From: Lachnospiraceae bacterium UBA2864
GTDB taxonomy: Bacteria > Bacillota > Clostridia > Lachnospirales > Lachnospiraceae
Reading direction: 5' to 3'
Length of the DNA stretch: 48,114 nucleotides
NCBI GenBank assembly: GCA_002350525.1
Contig: DEFA01000021.1
Span: forward strand, 50,679 to 98,792
Shown here: in pieces, positions 24,898 through 33,326 of the stretch
Layout of the letters: every line of letters starts with the position of its first letter
Position numbering within the stretch: the first letter of the stretch is position 1
Made by a program: the position numbers and the translations under genes
Notes under the pieces: model-generated
Seen by the model: the letters and a program-made list of their open reading frames with translations, nothing else
Database searches by the model: none
What the model was told of the DNA's origin: nothing

Positions 24898-24967
24898 TTT
24901 TATATCCTCCTCTTAAATGTATGACTTCCGGCCTATGGCTCGAATAGTCACGTTTTTACCCATTTGG

Positions 24968-24997
24968 AGTATACTATAAGCGATTTTATTTACACAA
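24968..24997 (-). promoter_or_regulatory. Probable promoter of the ferredoxin gene
   Basis: On the minus strand: TTGTGT, an 18-base spacer, then TATACT. The leader would be about 65 bases. Confidence 0.5.
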
Positions 24998-25022
24998 TAT
25001 AATCTTACTTAGTTATAACTTA

Positions 25023-25868
25023 CTAAAGTTTCAACCCAACGTTATAAACATCTCTTTTGGGAATTCCTCTTTCCTCGGCTACTGCTTTGACCGCTTCCTT
25101 CTTGGTCATCCCCTCAGCAATTTTCTGTCTGATATGCTCTTCCACGGATAAATCCTTCCACTGATCCTGTATGAGCCGGGTCTGCTCCTCTTCCGGCATT
25201 CCTTCAATCACGAGAACATATTCTCCCCTCGGCTCCTGTTCCTCAAAAAACTTCAATGCCCCTCCGAAAGTCATTCTGGAAAAGCTCTCATGCTTTTTCG
25301 TAAGCTCTTTACATATCGTGAGTCTCCTGGATTCACCGAATACCTGCGAGAGTTCCGCAAGTGTCTTAGTCAGCCTGTGAGGCGCCTCATATATGATGAT
25401 AGTACGCTTCTCGGAGCTGAGCTCTGTCAGAACCGCCTTCCTCTCCTTTTTATCCTGCGGAAGAAATGCTTCGAAGGCAAACCGCCTTGTAGGAAGGCCC
25501 GATGCGATAAGTGCATTTACGGCGGCACAGGCTCCCGGAACCGGAACAACCGTTATCCCGTTATCATGAGCCTTATCGACGAGTACCTCTCCCGGATCTG
25601 ATATTCCCGGAGTACCCGCATCCGTTATGACCGCGACATTTTTACCCATCAAAAGATCCCCTATAAGTTTATCCGCTTTATCATATTTATTGAATTCGTG
25701 ATAACTCGTCATAGGGGTCTTTATATCAAAATGATTCAGCAGCTTTATACTGTTTCTGGTATCTTCCGCTGCTATTATATCCACCTCCGAAAGAATCCTG
25801 ACAGCCCTATAGGTCATATCTTCCAGGTTGCCTATCGGAGTGGCAACTAAGTACAGTATTCCCGACAT
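25023..25868 (-). CDS. rsmI: 16S rRNA (cytidine-1402-2'-O)-methyltransferase RsmI
   Basis: RsmI methylates the 2'-O of C1402 in the 16S rRNA decoding centre using SAM. The 281-residue protein starts GILYLVATPIGNLEDMTYRAV, has AAEDTRNSIKLLNHF, TDAGTPGISDPG and the PVPGACAAVNALIASGL stretch of the tetrapyrrole-methylase fold, and FEAFLPQDKKER typical of RsmI. The C terminus ends with a short basic helix (GIPKRDVYNVGLKL). It is the last gene of the run ispE to rsmI, matching the B. subtilis tmk-holB-yaaT-yabB-rsmI order. Confidence 0.95.
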   Translation of the reverse strand: MSGILYLVATPIGNLEDMTYRAVRILSEVDIIAAEDTRNSIKLLNHFDIKTPMTSYHEFNKYDKADKLIGDLLMGKNVAVITDAGTPGISDPGEVLVDKAHDNGITVVPVPGACAAVNALIASGLPTRRFAFEAFLPQDKKERKAVLTELSSEKRTIIIYEAPHRLTKTLAELSQVFGESRRLTICKELTKKHESFSRMTFGGALKFFEEQEPRGEYVLVIEGMPEEEQTRLIQDQWKDLSVEEHIRQKIAEGMTKKEAVKAVAEERGIPKRDVYNVGLKL

Positions 25869-25878
25869 ACCATCTCTC

Positions 25879-26667
25879 CTAATCCCGCACTTCTTTATTC
25901 ATACCGTAATAATCGAGAAGCCGCTTCGTATAACCTCCGCTCTTCTCATATACCACCAGTGTCGGAAGTATCTTGCAAAACGGTCTTGCACCCTTTACAG
26001 CCTCTATAAGGACCATATTGGGTTCTTTATCCGCATAAGGCTGGACAAGCTGAACACGCTTCGGCTCCATACGAAAACTCTTCATGACCTCGAATATCTC
26101 CGGAAGCCGGAAAGGCTTATGCACCATATTGAAGCTTCCTCCCGAATTCAGAAGATACGCCGCAGCTCCTATAACGCCTTCCAGATTTACCTTTATCTCA
26201 TGTCTTGCAATATTCAGCGCACCGTTCGGATTAGTAAGCCCTCCCGTTTCCTTGATATAAGGCGGATTAGAGGTCACCATGTCGAAAGAGCCGGGCGAAA
26301 AAAGGCTCCGTATATTATTTATATCTCCCCCGACTATATTTATACGATCGGCCGCATTATTCAGACGTACGCTTCTCATGGCCATATCAGCCATATCTTC
26401 CTGGATCTCCAGTCCCGTAAATGCAGCGCCCTTTCCCTTGGCGCACATAAGAAGCGGTATAACTCCCGTTCCCGTTCCGAGATCGATCACCTTCATGTTC
26501 GGACGTCCTGCCGCAAAATTCGCAAGAAGAACCGCATCCATTCCGAAACAAAAACAAGAAGGGTTCTGTATTATACAGAACCCGTTGCAATCCAGATCAT
26601 CTATTCTTTCATTGTCCCTGATCTCGGCTCTTTTAAGGAGCTCCTCAATCGAGATTTGACTTTCCAT
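25879..26667 (-). CDS. tRNA1(Val) (adenine-37-N6)-methyltransferase-like protein (YfiC/YabB family)
   Basis: This SAM-dependent methyltransferase (262 aa) has motif I VIDLGTGTGVIPLLM, the N6-adenine methylase catalytic motif NPPY in TSNPPYIKETGG, and the family segment FCFGMDAVLLANFA. YfiC/TrmN6 in E. coli methylates A37 of tRNA1(Val); the exact target of the Firmicutes YabB branch is less certain. The ATG at 26667 is preferred over a TTG seven codons upstream; it overlaps the ricT stop by about 23 bases, so coupling is likely. The order between ricT and rsmI supports orthology with YabB. Confidence 0.85.
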   Translation of the reverse strand: MESQISIEELLKRAEIRDNERIDDLDCNGFCIIQNPSCFCFGMDAVLLANFAAGRPNMKVIDLGTGTGVIPLLMCAKGKGAAFTGLEIQEDMADMAMRSVRLNNAADRINIVGGDINNIRSLFSPGSFDMVTSNPPYIKETGGLTNPNGALNIARHEIKVNLEGVIGAAAYLLNSGGSFNMVHKPFRLPEIFEVMKSFRMEPKRVQLVQPYADKEPNMVLIEAVKGARPFCKILPTLVVYEKSGGYTKRLLDYYGMNKEVRD

Positions 26668-27571
26668 CCTGCTTCTCCAATGCTTCAAGTGCCTTCAGAT
26701 CCGCATCTTCGTTACTGTTCTTACCATGCTTGTCATTATCCGGACGACGGCGGCGCTTAGGCTTAAACTTAAGATCTGCGATCTTATAATCCATAGCCTC
26801 TTTGTTACCTTCTTCATCAACAACAAGTATCCTTACAGACTGTCTCAGAACATTTACCGAAGCAACCTCACCGGTTATACCGTCCACGGTAGTAACCGTA
26901 TCTCCCGGATTCGGAAGCTTGGAATTAAGATATTCATAAGTATCCTGCTCATACTTGAGACAGCACATAAGGCGTCCGCAGGAACCGGATATCTTAGTCG
27001 GATTAAGAGAAAGATTCTGCTCCTTTGCCATCTTGATAGATACCGGAATAAACTCCGAAAGGTATGAATGACAGCAAAGCTCTCTTCCGCACATACCGAT
27101 TCCGCCTGCCAGCTTGGTCTCGTCTCTGACACCGACCTGACGAAGCTCTATTCTGGTTCTGAATACAGATGCAAGGTCTCTTACCAGCTCACGGAAATCA
27201 ACTCTCCCATCTGCAGTAAAGTAGAAAAGTACCTTGCTGTTATCAAATGTATACTCTGCAGCTATGAGCTTCATTTCGAGCTCATGCTCCTTTATCTTCT
27301 CAAGACATATCTCATATGCCTTCTTTGACTTTTCCTTATTGCTTTCAAACTGCTTACTGTCTTCCTCGGTCGCAAGTCTTATGATAGGCTTCAGGTCCTG
27401 AGGAATGCTTCTTTCATCTACCGACTTTCTTCCCGAAACAACGTGACCGTATTCAACTCCTCTCGCAGTCTCAACTATTACGTAACATCCCTCCGAAACG
27501 TTATAATCCTTCGGGTCAAAATAATAAATCTTACCGTTCGTCCTGAAACGAACACCTATAACATCCTTCAT
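26645..27571 (-). CDS. ricT: PSP1/RicT-like iron-sulfur regulatory protein (YaaT)
   Basis: The 308-residue protein is a PSP1-domain homologue of YaaT/RicT, which in B. subtilis joins RicA and RicF in a complex that influences RNase Y activity, sporulation and biofilm formation. The cysteines that bind the cluster are visible: GMCGRELCCHSYL and SGSCGRLMCCLKYE. The C-terminal 40 residues are basic then charged (KFKPKRRRRP). It starts directly after the holB stop (TAA-ATG). No RicA or RicF gene is in the window, and the yabA gene that often follows it is absent here. Confidence 0.9.
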   Translation of the reverse strand: MKDVIGVRFRTNGKIYYFDPKDYNVSEGCYVIVETARGVEYGHVVSGRKSVDERSIPQDLKPIIRLATEEDSKQFESNKEKSKKAYEICLEKIKEHELEMKLIAAEYTFDNSKVLFYFTADGRVDFRELVRDLASVFRTRIELRQVGVRDETKLAGGIGMCGRELCCHSYLSEFIPVSIKMAKEQNLSLNPTKISGSCGRLMCCLKYEQDTYEYLNSKLPNPGDTVTTVDGITGEVASVNVLRQSVRILVVDEEGNKEAMDYKIADLKFKPKRRRRPDNDKHGKNSNEDADLKALEALEKQDGKSNLD

Positions 27572-28558
27572 TTATATCTCCTTAAGCGTCAGAATAAGTA
27601 GACGCATAATGTCATCCAGTCTGGCATTAGCCTGGATTCGTAGCTTAGCATTTTCAATGGCTTTGGACTTATCTTCAAGCTCATTGAATGACAGGTACTT
27701 GGCCTGCTCGCTTATGACAGAGTACTGGTTCTTGAAGAGAATCTTATCCGGATTACCGGTAACCTTCAGCACCAGAATATCCCTGTACCATACCATCATG
27801 AGATCCAGGTACTCGCCTATGCTCATCTTATAATGCTCGGCGCCTGTTATGGCATCGGCAATATCTTCCATATCCATGTTGTAGATCTTGGTCTCGAGAT
27901 CTATGACAGAATTAATAAGTCCCTGATAATCTTCGTTTGTTGCAAGGCTTATGGCCTTACCGAGATTACCTTGTGCATATTCAATGGCAAAATTCGCCTT
28001 CTCGCTGCTGATACCGAGAGTGTTTATCAGATAATCCTTTATATCCTTCTCTCTTACCGGCTTCGTACTTATCTCTATACATCTGGATCTGATCGTAGGA
28101 AGAAGCTTGTCCGGATTCGATGTGATGATAATCACAATTCCGTATTCAGGCGGTTCCTCAATGGTCTTAAGAAGTGCATTCTCTGCCTGAACATTCATCT
28201 TCTCGCCGTCCTTGATGATATATATCTTATATCTGCTCTTATACGGCTTTATATCCATGTTGTTAACAACCTGCTCACGTATCTCGTCAACAGTGATGAC
28301 GCCCGGCTTTGCATGCGTCACATATATGACATCCGGATGATTTCCCGTATCCATCTGGTGACAGGACGGACAGGAATCACAAGAGTCCGTGCCTCCCTGC
28401 TCACACTGAAGTGTTTTCGCAAAACAGAAAGCAAGCGAACTTCTTCCGCTTCCTTCTTCACCCGATATTATATAAGCATGGCTGACCTTTCCGGCCTCAA
28501 TGCTGCTTCTGAATCTGCTGATTATATCTTCATGTCCGACAACATGTCTGAAATCCAT
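27572..28558 (-). CDS. holB: DNA polymerase III subunit delta'
   Basis: Delta' is part of the clamp loader that places the beta clamp on DNA. The 328-residue protein has an AAA+ fold with the modified P-loop SGEEGSGRSSLAFCFAKTLQ, a four-cysteine zinc module (C...CDSCPSCHQ), the MNVQAENALLKTIEEPP sensor stretch and SRC (in TIRSRCIEI), as in other delta' proteins. The ATG at 28558 is preferred because GGAGGTGG lies five bases ahead; the GTG ten codons upstream has no such signal. It is placed between tmk and ricT, as in B. subtilis. Confidence 0.94.
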   Translation of the reverse strand: MDFRHVVGHEDIISRFRSSIEAGKVSHAYIISGEEGSGRSSLAFCFAKTLQCEQGGTDSCDSCPSCHQMDTGNHPDVIYVTHAKPGVITVDEIREQVVNNMDIKPYKSRYKIYIIKDGEKMNVQAENALLKTIEEPPEYGIVIIITSNPDKLLPTIRSRCIEISTKPVREKDIKDYLINTLGISSEKANFAIEYAQGNLGKAISLATNEDYQGLINSVIDLETKIYNMDMEDIADAITGAEHYKMSIGEYLDLMMVWYRDILVLKVTGNPDKILFKNQYSVISEQAKYLSFNELEDKSKAIENAKLRIQANARLDDIMRLLILTLKEI

Positions 28559-28592
28559 CGAACCACCTCCAAACCCCTGAGTAATCACATAA

Positions 28593-29216
28593 TTACCCTA
28601 TCAGCTCTTTAATCCTGCCCCTTATAATACCACATATATCATCGATAGGTAAAGTTGCATCTATCTTTTCTATTCGTTCCGGGAATCTCTCCGCCAGACT
28701 TCTGTAGCCCTGAGCTACGGCCTTATGGAATTCCAGAGACTCGCTTTCCATTCTGTCCAGCTCCTTCTGGTCTTTCTTCCTTGCAATTCCTACATCTGCC
28801 GGAAGATCAAGCAGAAATGTAACGTCCGGCATATATTTTCCTATAGCCTGGCAATTAACTTCATATACATTTCCTACGCCGAGACCTCTTGCCATTCCCT
28901 GATATACCAGAGAAGAGTCAACAAATCTGTCACTGATAACGGCCTTTCCCGAATCAAGTGCCGGTCCGACCACTTCACTTATAAGCTGTGCGCGGGCACT
29001 TGCATACAGAAGCATCTCCGTTACGGGAGACATTTCCGTATAATCCTTATTAAGGATTATCTCTCTTATAGCCTCGCTTATTACTGTTCCGCCCGGTTCA
29101 CGGGTTATAAGTACATCATAGCCTTCCTTCTCAAGATACTCTTTAAGAAGAGCTATCTGAGTTGACTTACCCGAACCGTCCGGTCCTTCCATTGTGATAA
29201 AGATTCCCTTTTTCAT
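28593..29216 (-). CDS. tmk: Thymidylate kinase
   Basis: Tmk phosphorylates dTMP to dTDP. The 207-residue protein has the P-loop MEGPDGSGKST at residues 9-19, TREPGGTVISEAIREIIL, the DRF motif in VISDRFVDSSLVYQG, and DLPADVGIARKK near the lid. Length is normal. It lies 15 bases after the CapA-like gene and 34 bases before the holB start, so it is inside the operon. With the dCMP deaminase at 7322 it belongs to the dTTP supply route. Confidence 0.95.
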   Translation of the reverse strand: MKKGIFITMEGPDGSGKSTQIALLKEYLEKEGYDVLITREPGGTVISEAIREIILNKDYTEMSPVTEMLLYASARAQLISEVVGPALDSGKAVISDRFVDSSLVYQGMARGLGVGNVYEVNCQAIGKYMPDVTFLLDLPADVGIARKKDQKELDRMESESLEFHKAVAQGYRSLAERFPERIEKIDATLPIDDICGIIRGRIKELIG

Positions 29217-29231
29217 ATGTATATATCTCCT

Positions 29232-30521
29232 TTACGGTGTGTCTGCTTCTCCGTTCATAAATGCAACAACTCTCTCGGCCTCGGCCTTATCCTCTATCGG
29301 TGCCGGCTGCCAGTTGTTGCGATCGCCCGTATATACATAACACGGTATGATATCCGAGCTTTTTGATACCAGTGTAAATTCACCGTCTTCTTCATGAATA
29401 GTCAGATAACATTTATATATAACAGTCTTATTTGTCTTCGGATAATTGTTTCCGCCGAAACAGAAGTTTCCGAGAGAATAGACTATCTCTGCTCCGTTAT
29501 ATTCCTCTATACGCTGTAAGCAGTGGGGATGTGCACCGATAACAAGATCCGCTCCCTCATCCACAAGATATCTGCAGGCCGAAACCTTCCAGTTTTCGGG
29601 CGACGGCTCATATTCCTGTCCGCCGTGAAAATATATTACCTGAAAATCCGAATTCTCTTCGGCTTCTTCCAGATGCTTCACCGCATCATACACTTCGTTG
29701 AAATTATAATATGCAACACAGACTATCGCTATACGGTAGCCTTCCTTATCATAATAAATTATCTTATCCCGAAGACCCCAGTCTACTCCTGCAGCATCCA
29801 GAGCTTCTCCCGTATCGGCAAGCGCATCGCTTCCGTAGTCAAGCGTATGATTATTGCATATAGACACCGCATCTATTCCGCCATCCTTAAAAATCCCCGC
29901 ATACTTGGCCGGGGACTTGAACCAGAAACCGCCGTCTTCTCCCTTATCTCTTAAAATTCCCTGACTATCGGAGAATACATTCTCGCAATTTGCAACCGTC
30001 AAGTCATCATCCGTAAAATGCTGATTTACCTTTTCAAAGAAATATGTGGAAGGGAGATTCTCTTCACTCCACAACATGGATCCTTCACTCCGGTTTTCAA
30101 GATCGGATGCCATACAGCAGTCTCCCACAAATGTCATCTCTATATCAAAATCCCGGGCAGTTGATTCCGTAACAGCCTCCTCGGTCGGGTTTTCGGCAGA
30201 GGCACTGCCCTCTTCCGTGACAACTTTGGTAAGCTCTTCAGTTTCCTCTTCTTTAACTTCCTCCGACACCCTGTCACCAATGGACATGTATCCGGCATCT
30301 TCGGTCGTCACCACGGCTTCTGCTTTCAGCTTGTTCTTTTCCTTTAATGCCGGCTTTATAAAAAGGATATATCCCGCTACTCCCGCCATTGAAAAGAATA
30401 ATACCATTATTATAATAACTGCCGTTATCTGTCTCTTTATATGCTTACGCCGACGCTCTCTTTCAATCCGACGTTGTTTGTCGATATCTCTGAGAGCGCG
30501 GTTCACATTCTCTTCATTCAT
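29232..30521 (-). CDS. CapA-family membrane-anchored metallophosphatase-like protein
   Basis: The 429-residue protein has a basic N terminus (many Arg/Lys in residues 15-30), one transmembrane helix at about 31-54, a Thr/Glu-rich linker (about 68-122) and a CapA/PGA_cap domain. Metal-binding motifs are visible: MTFVGDCCMASD, ANCENVF, CNNHTLDYG, FHGGQEYEP and IGAHPHCLQ. CapA proteins take part in poly-gamma-glutamate capsule synthesis, but many homologues in Clostridia have unknown roles, and no capBC genes are here. The catalytic domain should be outside the cell. It sits between ispE and tmk, 15 bases before tmk. Confidence 0.85.
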   Translation of the reverse strand: MNEENVNRALRDIDKQRRIERERRRKHIKRQITAVIIIMVLFFSMAGVAGYILFIKPALKEKNKLKAEAVVTTEDAGYMSIGDRVSEEVKEEETEELTKVVTEEGSASAENPTEEAVTESTARDFDIEMTFVGDCCMASDLENRSEGSMLWSEENLPSTYFFEKVNQHFTDDDLTVANCENVFSDSQGILRDKGEDGGFWFKSPAKYAGIFKDGGIDAVSICNNHTLDYGSDALADTGEALDAAGVDWGLRDKIIYYDKEGYRIAIVCVAYYNFNEVYDAVKHLEEAEENSDFQVIYFHGGQEYEPSPENWKVSACRYLVDEGADLVIGAHPHCLQRIEEYNGAEIVYSLGNFCFGGNNYPKTNKTVIYKCYLTIHEEDGEFTLVSKSSDIIPCYVYTGDRNNWQPAPIEDKAEAERVVAFMNGEADTP

Positions 30522-30565
30522 AACCCCGTAACCCCTGTAACTTATATAAACCTTAACTCTTCTTA

Positions 30566-31438
30566 TCAGACTGCCGTCGTTACAAACAACTGATCGGCAA
30601 GTCCCGATTCTCTGATGGTCTCCGCGGTTTTTTCCGCAAGAGCTCTCTCTTTAAATACCCCGAATACTGTAGGGCCGCTTCCGCTCATCATGGCATTTAC
30701 GGCGCCTCCGTCTTTCATAAGCTTCTCAAGTTCCGCAATCTCCGGATGGAGCGGCGCGGTAACATATTCCAGTACATTTCCGAAACGGGATGTAACTCCT
30801 TCAAGATCATTCTTTTTCAGAGCTTCAACCTGTCCGTCGATATCAGGATGCGGAATTATCTCCCCCGATTCCGTAAGTCTGTCATATCCACCGTACGCTT
30901 CTGCAGTAGATACCGAACATAAAGGTTTCGCAACAACGAATACACACTCGGGAAGTGAGCTGAGTCTTGTAAGCTCTTCGCCGATACCTTCCGAAAGTGC
31001 CGTTCCTCCCATTATACAATAAGGAACATCCGCTCCGAGCCTTACTCCGATCTTCATAAGTTCCTCTTCCGTAAGGCCTGCAGAAAGAAGTTCATTCACC
31101 CCTTTAAGCGTAGCGGCACAATCACTGCTTCCGCCCGCCATTCCAGCTGCTATGGGGATGTTCTTATCAAGTACGATTCTGATACCTTTACTAAAGCCGG
31201 CCTTTTCCATTATACACCTTGCCGCCTTATATATCAGATTATCTTCTCCGAGTGACAGGCTCCGTCCACCTTTTCCTGCAAGAGATATGTCTATACCCGA
31301 CTCCTGAACATCAAAGGTAAGCGTATCATATATATCAAGCGACTGCATTATCATCTTTACAAGATGGTAACCATCATCCCTTCTTCCGAGTATATCCAGT
31401 CCAAGGTTAACTTTAGCATAAGCTTTCTTTTCTATCAT
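30566..31438 (-). CDS. ispE: 4-diphosphocytidyl-2-C-methyl-D-erythritol kinase
   Basis: IspE phosphorylates CDP-methylerythritol in the MEP pathway. The 290-residue GHMP kinase has KAYAKVNLGLDILGRRDDGYH at the N terminus, the ATP loop IPIAAGMAGGSSDCAATLKG, and the third motif MMSGSGPTVFGVF near the end. The ATG at 31438 has AGGAGG seven bases ahead; a TTG two codons upstream is less likely. It is the first gene of the ispE-CapA-tmk-holB-ricT-trmN6-rsmI run, with its promoter somewhere in the divergent gap at 31439-31569, where I see only a weak TACAAT. Confidence 0.95.
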   Translation of the reverse strand: MIEKKAYAKVNLGLDILGRRDDGYHLVKMIMQSLDIYDTLTFDVQESGIDISLAGKGGRSLSLGEDNLIYKAARCIMEKAGFSKGIRIVLDKNIPIAAGMAGGSSDCAATLKGVNELLSAGLTEEELMKIGVRLGADVPYCIMGGTALSEGIGEELTRLSSLPECVFVVAKPLCSVSTAEAYGGYDRLTESGEIIPHPDIDGQVEALKKNDLEGVTSRFGNVLEYVTAPLHPEIAELEKLMKDGGAVNAMMSGSGPTVFGVFKERALAEKTAETIRESGLADQLFVTTAV

Positions 31439-31523
31439 GCCCAAACCTCCTAAATTAGGACTATTGTACTATATTTAACTTAATCTTGCATTCATTATAT
31501 TTGTATGATATTTTAAAAAGTGG

Positions 31524-31538
31524 TGTGCTAAGAGCACA
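31524..31538. promoter_or_regulatory. Perfect palindrome in the ispE / membrane protein divergent gap
   Basis: TGTGCT and AGCACA flank three bases (AAG). It lies 32 bases before the plus-strand ATG at 31570. Possible operator; no partner site found in the window. Confidence 0.4.
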
Positions 31539-31569
31539 TAATACTTTTCTAATTAGTGGAGGATATACT

Positions 31570-32421
31570 ATGGCAGCAACAAGAAGACAGACAAAGGGTG
31601 GTCTGAAAGCATCAGGCATTATATACCTTCTTATCGGTATAGTATGCGTTGCAATCGGCATCATCACTTTAATCGCTAATTCAAGTTACATGATCAAAGG
31701 CGAGTGCCTGAAAATGGATGATTATCTTGAATCCGGTGTCTATCCGGTAGGTGAGTACGTAAAGATGGACGTTCATTCACTTCTCGGAAATTACGCTGAA
31801 ACAAAACACACAACTAACGGTATTCCGACAGGAACCGATCAGTACTATGTATTATGGCTTGACAACGACACATTCATATCAATTAAAGTTAAGAGCAAGA
31901 AAGATATCGAAACTCTCAACAAGATCGTGGATGAGACATGGGCAAGCGATGACTGGTACTCAACAACATCATTTGAGGCAACCGGTAAGCTTAAGAATAT
32001 CTCAAACAGTGAACTCCGCGGTTTCTATAATGATTTCTTCGATGAATTCTGCGAATACATGGGAATAGAGAAGTCAGAGCTTACAAGCCAGTTTACAATT
32101 AAAGAGATTGAGATCGACTGTACTGATTCAAGAAGCAGTCTCTGGGGATTATTCGCTCTCTTCTGTGGTCTCGGAGTTCTTTTGATCCTTGTAGCTCTTG
32201 CTACTCTCAAGAAGGCTAAGAACTTTGATAATGCACCTGCAGTTGATTATTCAAATGTTGATTACACACCGGTTGATACAACAGCATATAATCCGGTCGA
32301 TACAAGCGCTCCATATGACCCTACAGGTGCAGACCTGAACGCTTCTTCGGACGCTAACCTGAATAACACGGATCCGGGTATGACACTTAACGGTGGTCAG
32401 GATCCTAACAACTTCCAGTAG
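31570..32421 (+). CDS. Two-helix membrane protein of unknown function, with an N/D/P-rich tail
   Basis: I do not recognise a family. The 283-residue protein has a basic N terminus (ATRRQTKGGLK), a transmembrane helix at about 14-37, a roughly 150-residue globular domain between the helices, presumably outside, a second helix near 190-215 (LWGLFALFCGLGVLLILVALATL), and a cytoplasmic, low-complexity tail rich in Asn, Asp, Pro, Tyr and Thr (about 60 residues). The globular part has short conserved-looking strands such as YYVLWLDNDTFISIKVK. The ATG at 31570 follows GTGGAGG; the longer frame from 31486 is not supported. Confidence 0.8.
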   Translation: MAATRRQTKGGLKASGIIYLLIGIVCVAIGIITLIANSSYMIKGECLKMDDYLESGVYPVGEYVKMDVHSLLGNYAETKHTTNGIPTGTDQYYVLWLDNDTFISIKVKSKKDIETLNKIVDETWASDDWYSTTSFEATGKLKNISNSELRGFYNDFFDEFCEYMGIEKSELTSQFTIKEIEIDCTDSRSSLWGLFALFCGLGVLLILVALATLKKAKNFDNAPAVDYSNVDYTPVDTTAYNPVDTSAPYDPTGADLNASSDANLNNTDPGMTLNGGQDPNNFQ

Positions 32422-32447
32422 AAGAAACATGCGCCTCCTGGCGCATA

Positions 32448-32487
32448 TAAAAAAAGCATCGGCACAAGCAGTACCGATGCTTTTTTA
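32448..32487. terminator. Bidirectional terminator between convergent genes
   Basis: AAAAAAGCATCGG pairs with CCGATGCTTTTTT around an 11-base loop. The A-tract and T-tract make it usable from both sides: for the gene ending at 32421 and for the minus-strand gene ending at 32514. Confidence 0.9.
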
Positions 32488-32513
32488 TATTACATGATTT
32501 CTATAATCACTCT

Positions 32514-33326
32514 TTATACCTTAAGATATTCCGCAAGACCGTCATGGTCATTATCATATTCGGTTATAACATCTGCAGCGGATTTGACTGAATCGGGCGC
32601 GTTGATCATAGCTATACCGAGGCCGGCAGCTTGTATCATAGAGATATCGTTATCTCCGTCTCCTGCCGCTATCGAATTCCGTACCGGAATTCCAAGATGT
32701 TCACACAGGCGTATCATAGCTTCGCCTTTTCCCGACTGCTTTGGTATAAGTTCAAGATAATACGGGTTTGAATACATTAATTTCAGTCTGTCTCCGAAGG
32801 CGTCCTCTGCAGCCATTCGAAATCTCTCCTGCTTCTCATGATCATGCAGCTCTATACATATAACCTTGCACGGCGGAACATCCATATAATCCAGAGCATC
32901 CGCTCCGTCCTTAACCGGAGTTTTAATGACTATCCTGTAAAAATCCAGGCATTCTCCTCCGAAAGGCGACAGGATATATTCGTCATTATAAGTATGCACA
33001 TATATATCGTGTTTCTTTGCCAGCTCAAAGATCTCTCTTATAAGATCCTGTTCTATCCCTACTCTGTAGATAGTCTCATCTTTATCCACATCATAGATCT
33101 GCCCGCCGTTATAAGCCATTACAAAGCTTCCCGGCAGATTAAGCCCCAGTCCGTCATATACGGCTCTTCCGCTGTTGATATCTCTTCCCGTACATATGGC
33201 AAACCGGTTCCCCGCATCCACAAATCGCCTCAGAGCCTCCATTGTCTTCGGTGATATTTTCTTCTCTTTCGTAAGGATCGTTCCGTCCAGATCGCTTACG
33301 AAAAGCTTAAGGTCTGATGAATTCAT
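32514..33326 (-). CDS. Cof-type HAD-IIB family hydrolase (sugar or nucleotide phosphatase)
   Basis: The protein (about 270 aa) is a Cof/YidA-type phosphatase. Motif I FVSDLDGTIL is at the N terminus, motif II includes CTGRDI, and the late motif GDGDNDISMIQAAGLGIAM binds Mg2+. A cap domain of the IIB type lies in between. These enzymes dephosphorylate sugar phosphates, FMN or PLP; the substrate cannot be told. The ATG at 33326 overlaps the end of the lipoprotein gene by 20 bases, and GGAG lies 12 bases ahead. A TTG nine codons upstream is an alternative. Confidence 0.88.
   Translation of the reverse strand: MNSSDLKLFVSDLDGTILTKEKKISPKTMEALRRFVDAGNRFAICTGRDINSGRAVYDGLGLNLPGSFVMAYNGGQIYDVDKDETIYRVGIEQDLIREIFELAKKHDIYVHTYNDEYILSPFGGECLDFYRIVIKTPVKDGADALDYMDVPPCKVICIELHDHEKQERFRMAAEDAFGDRLKLMYSNPYYLELIPKQSGKGEAMIRLCEHLGIPVRNSIAAGDGDNDISMIQAAGLGIAMINAPDSVKSAADVITEYDNDHDGLAEYLKV

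Noticed and set aside
25828..26760. A 310-residue plus-strand ORF opposite the methyltransferase genes
   Set aside because: It lies antisense to rsmI, the trmN6-like gene and ricT and is rich in Arg/His/Tyr as shadow frames are; the genes on the other strand are clear.
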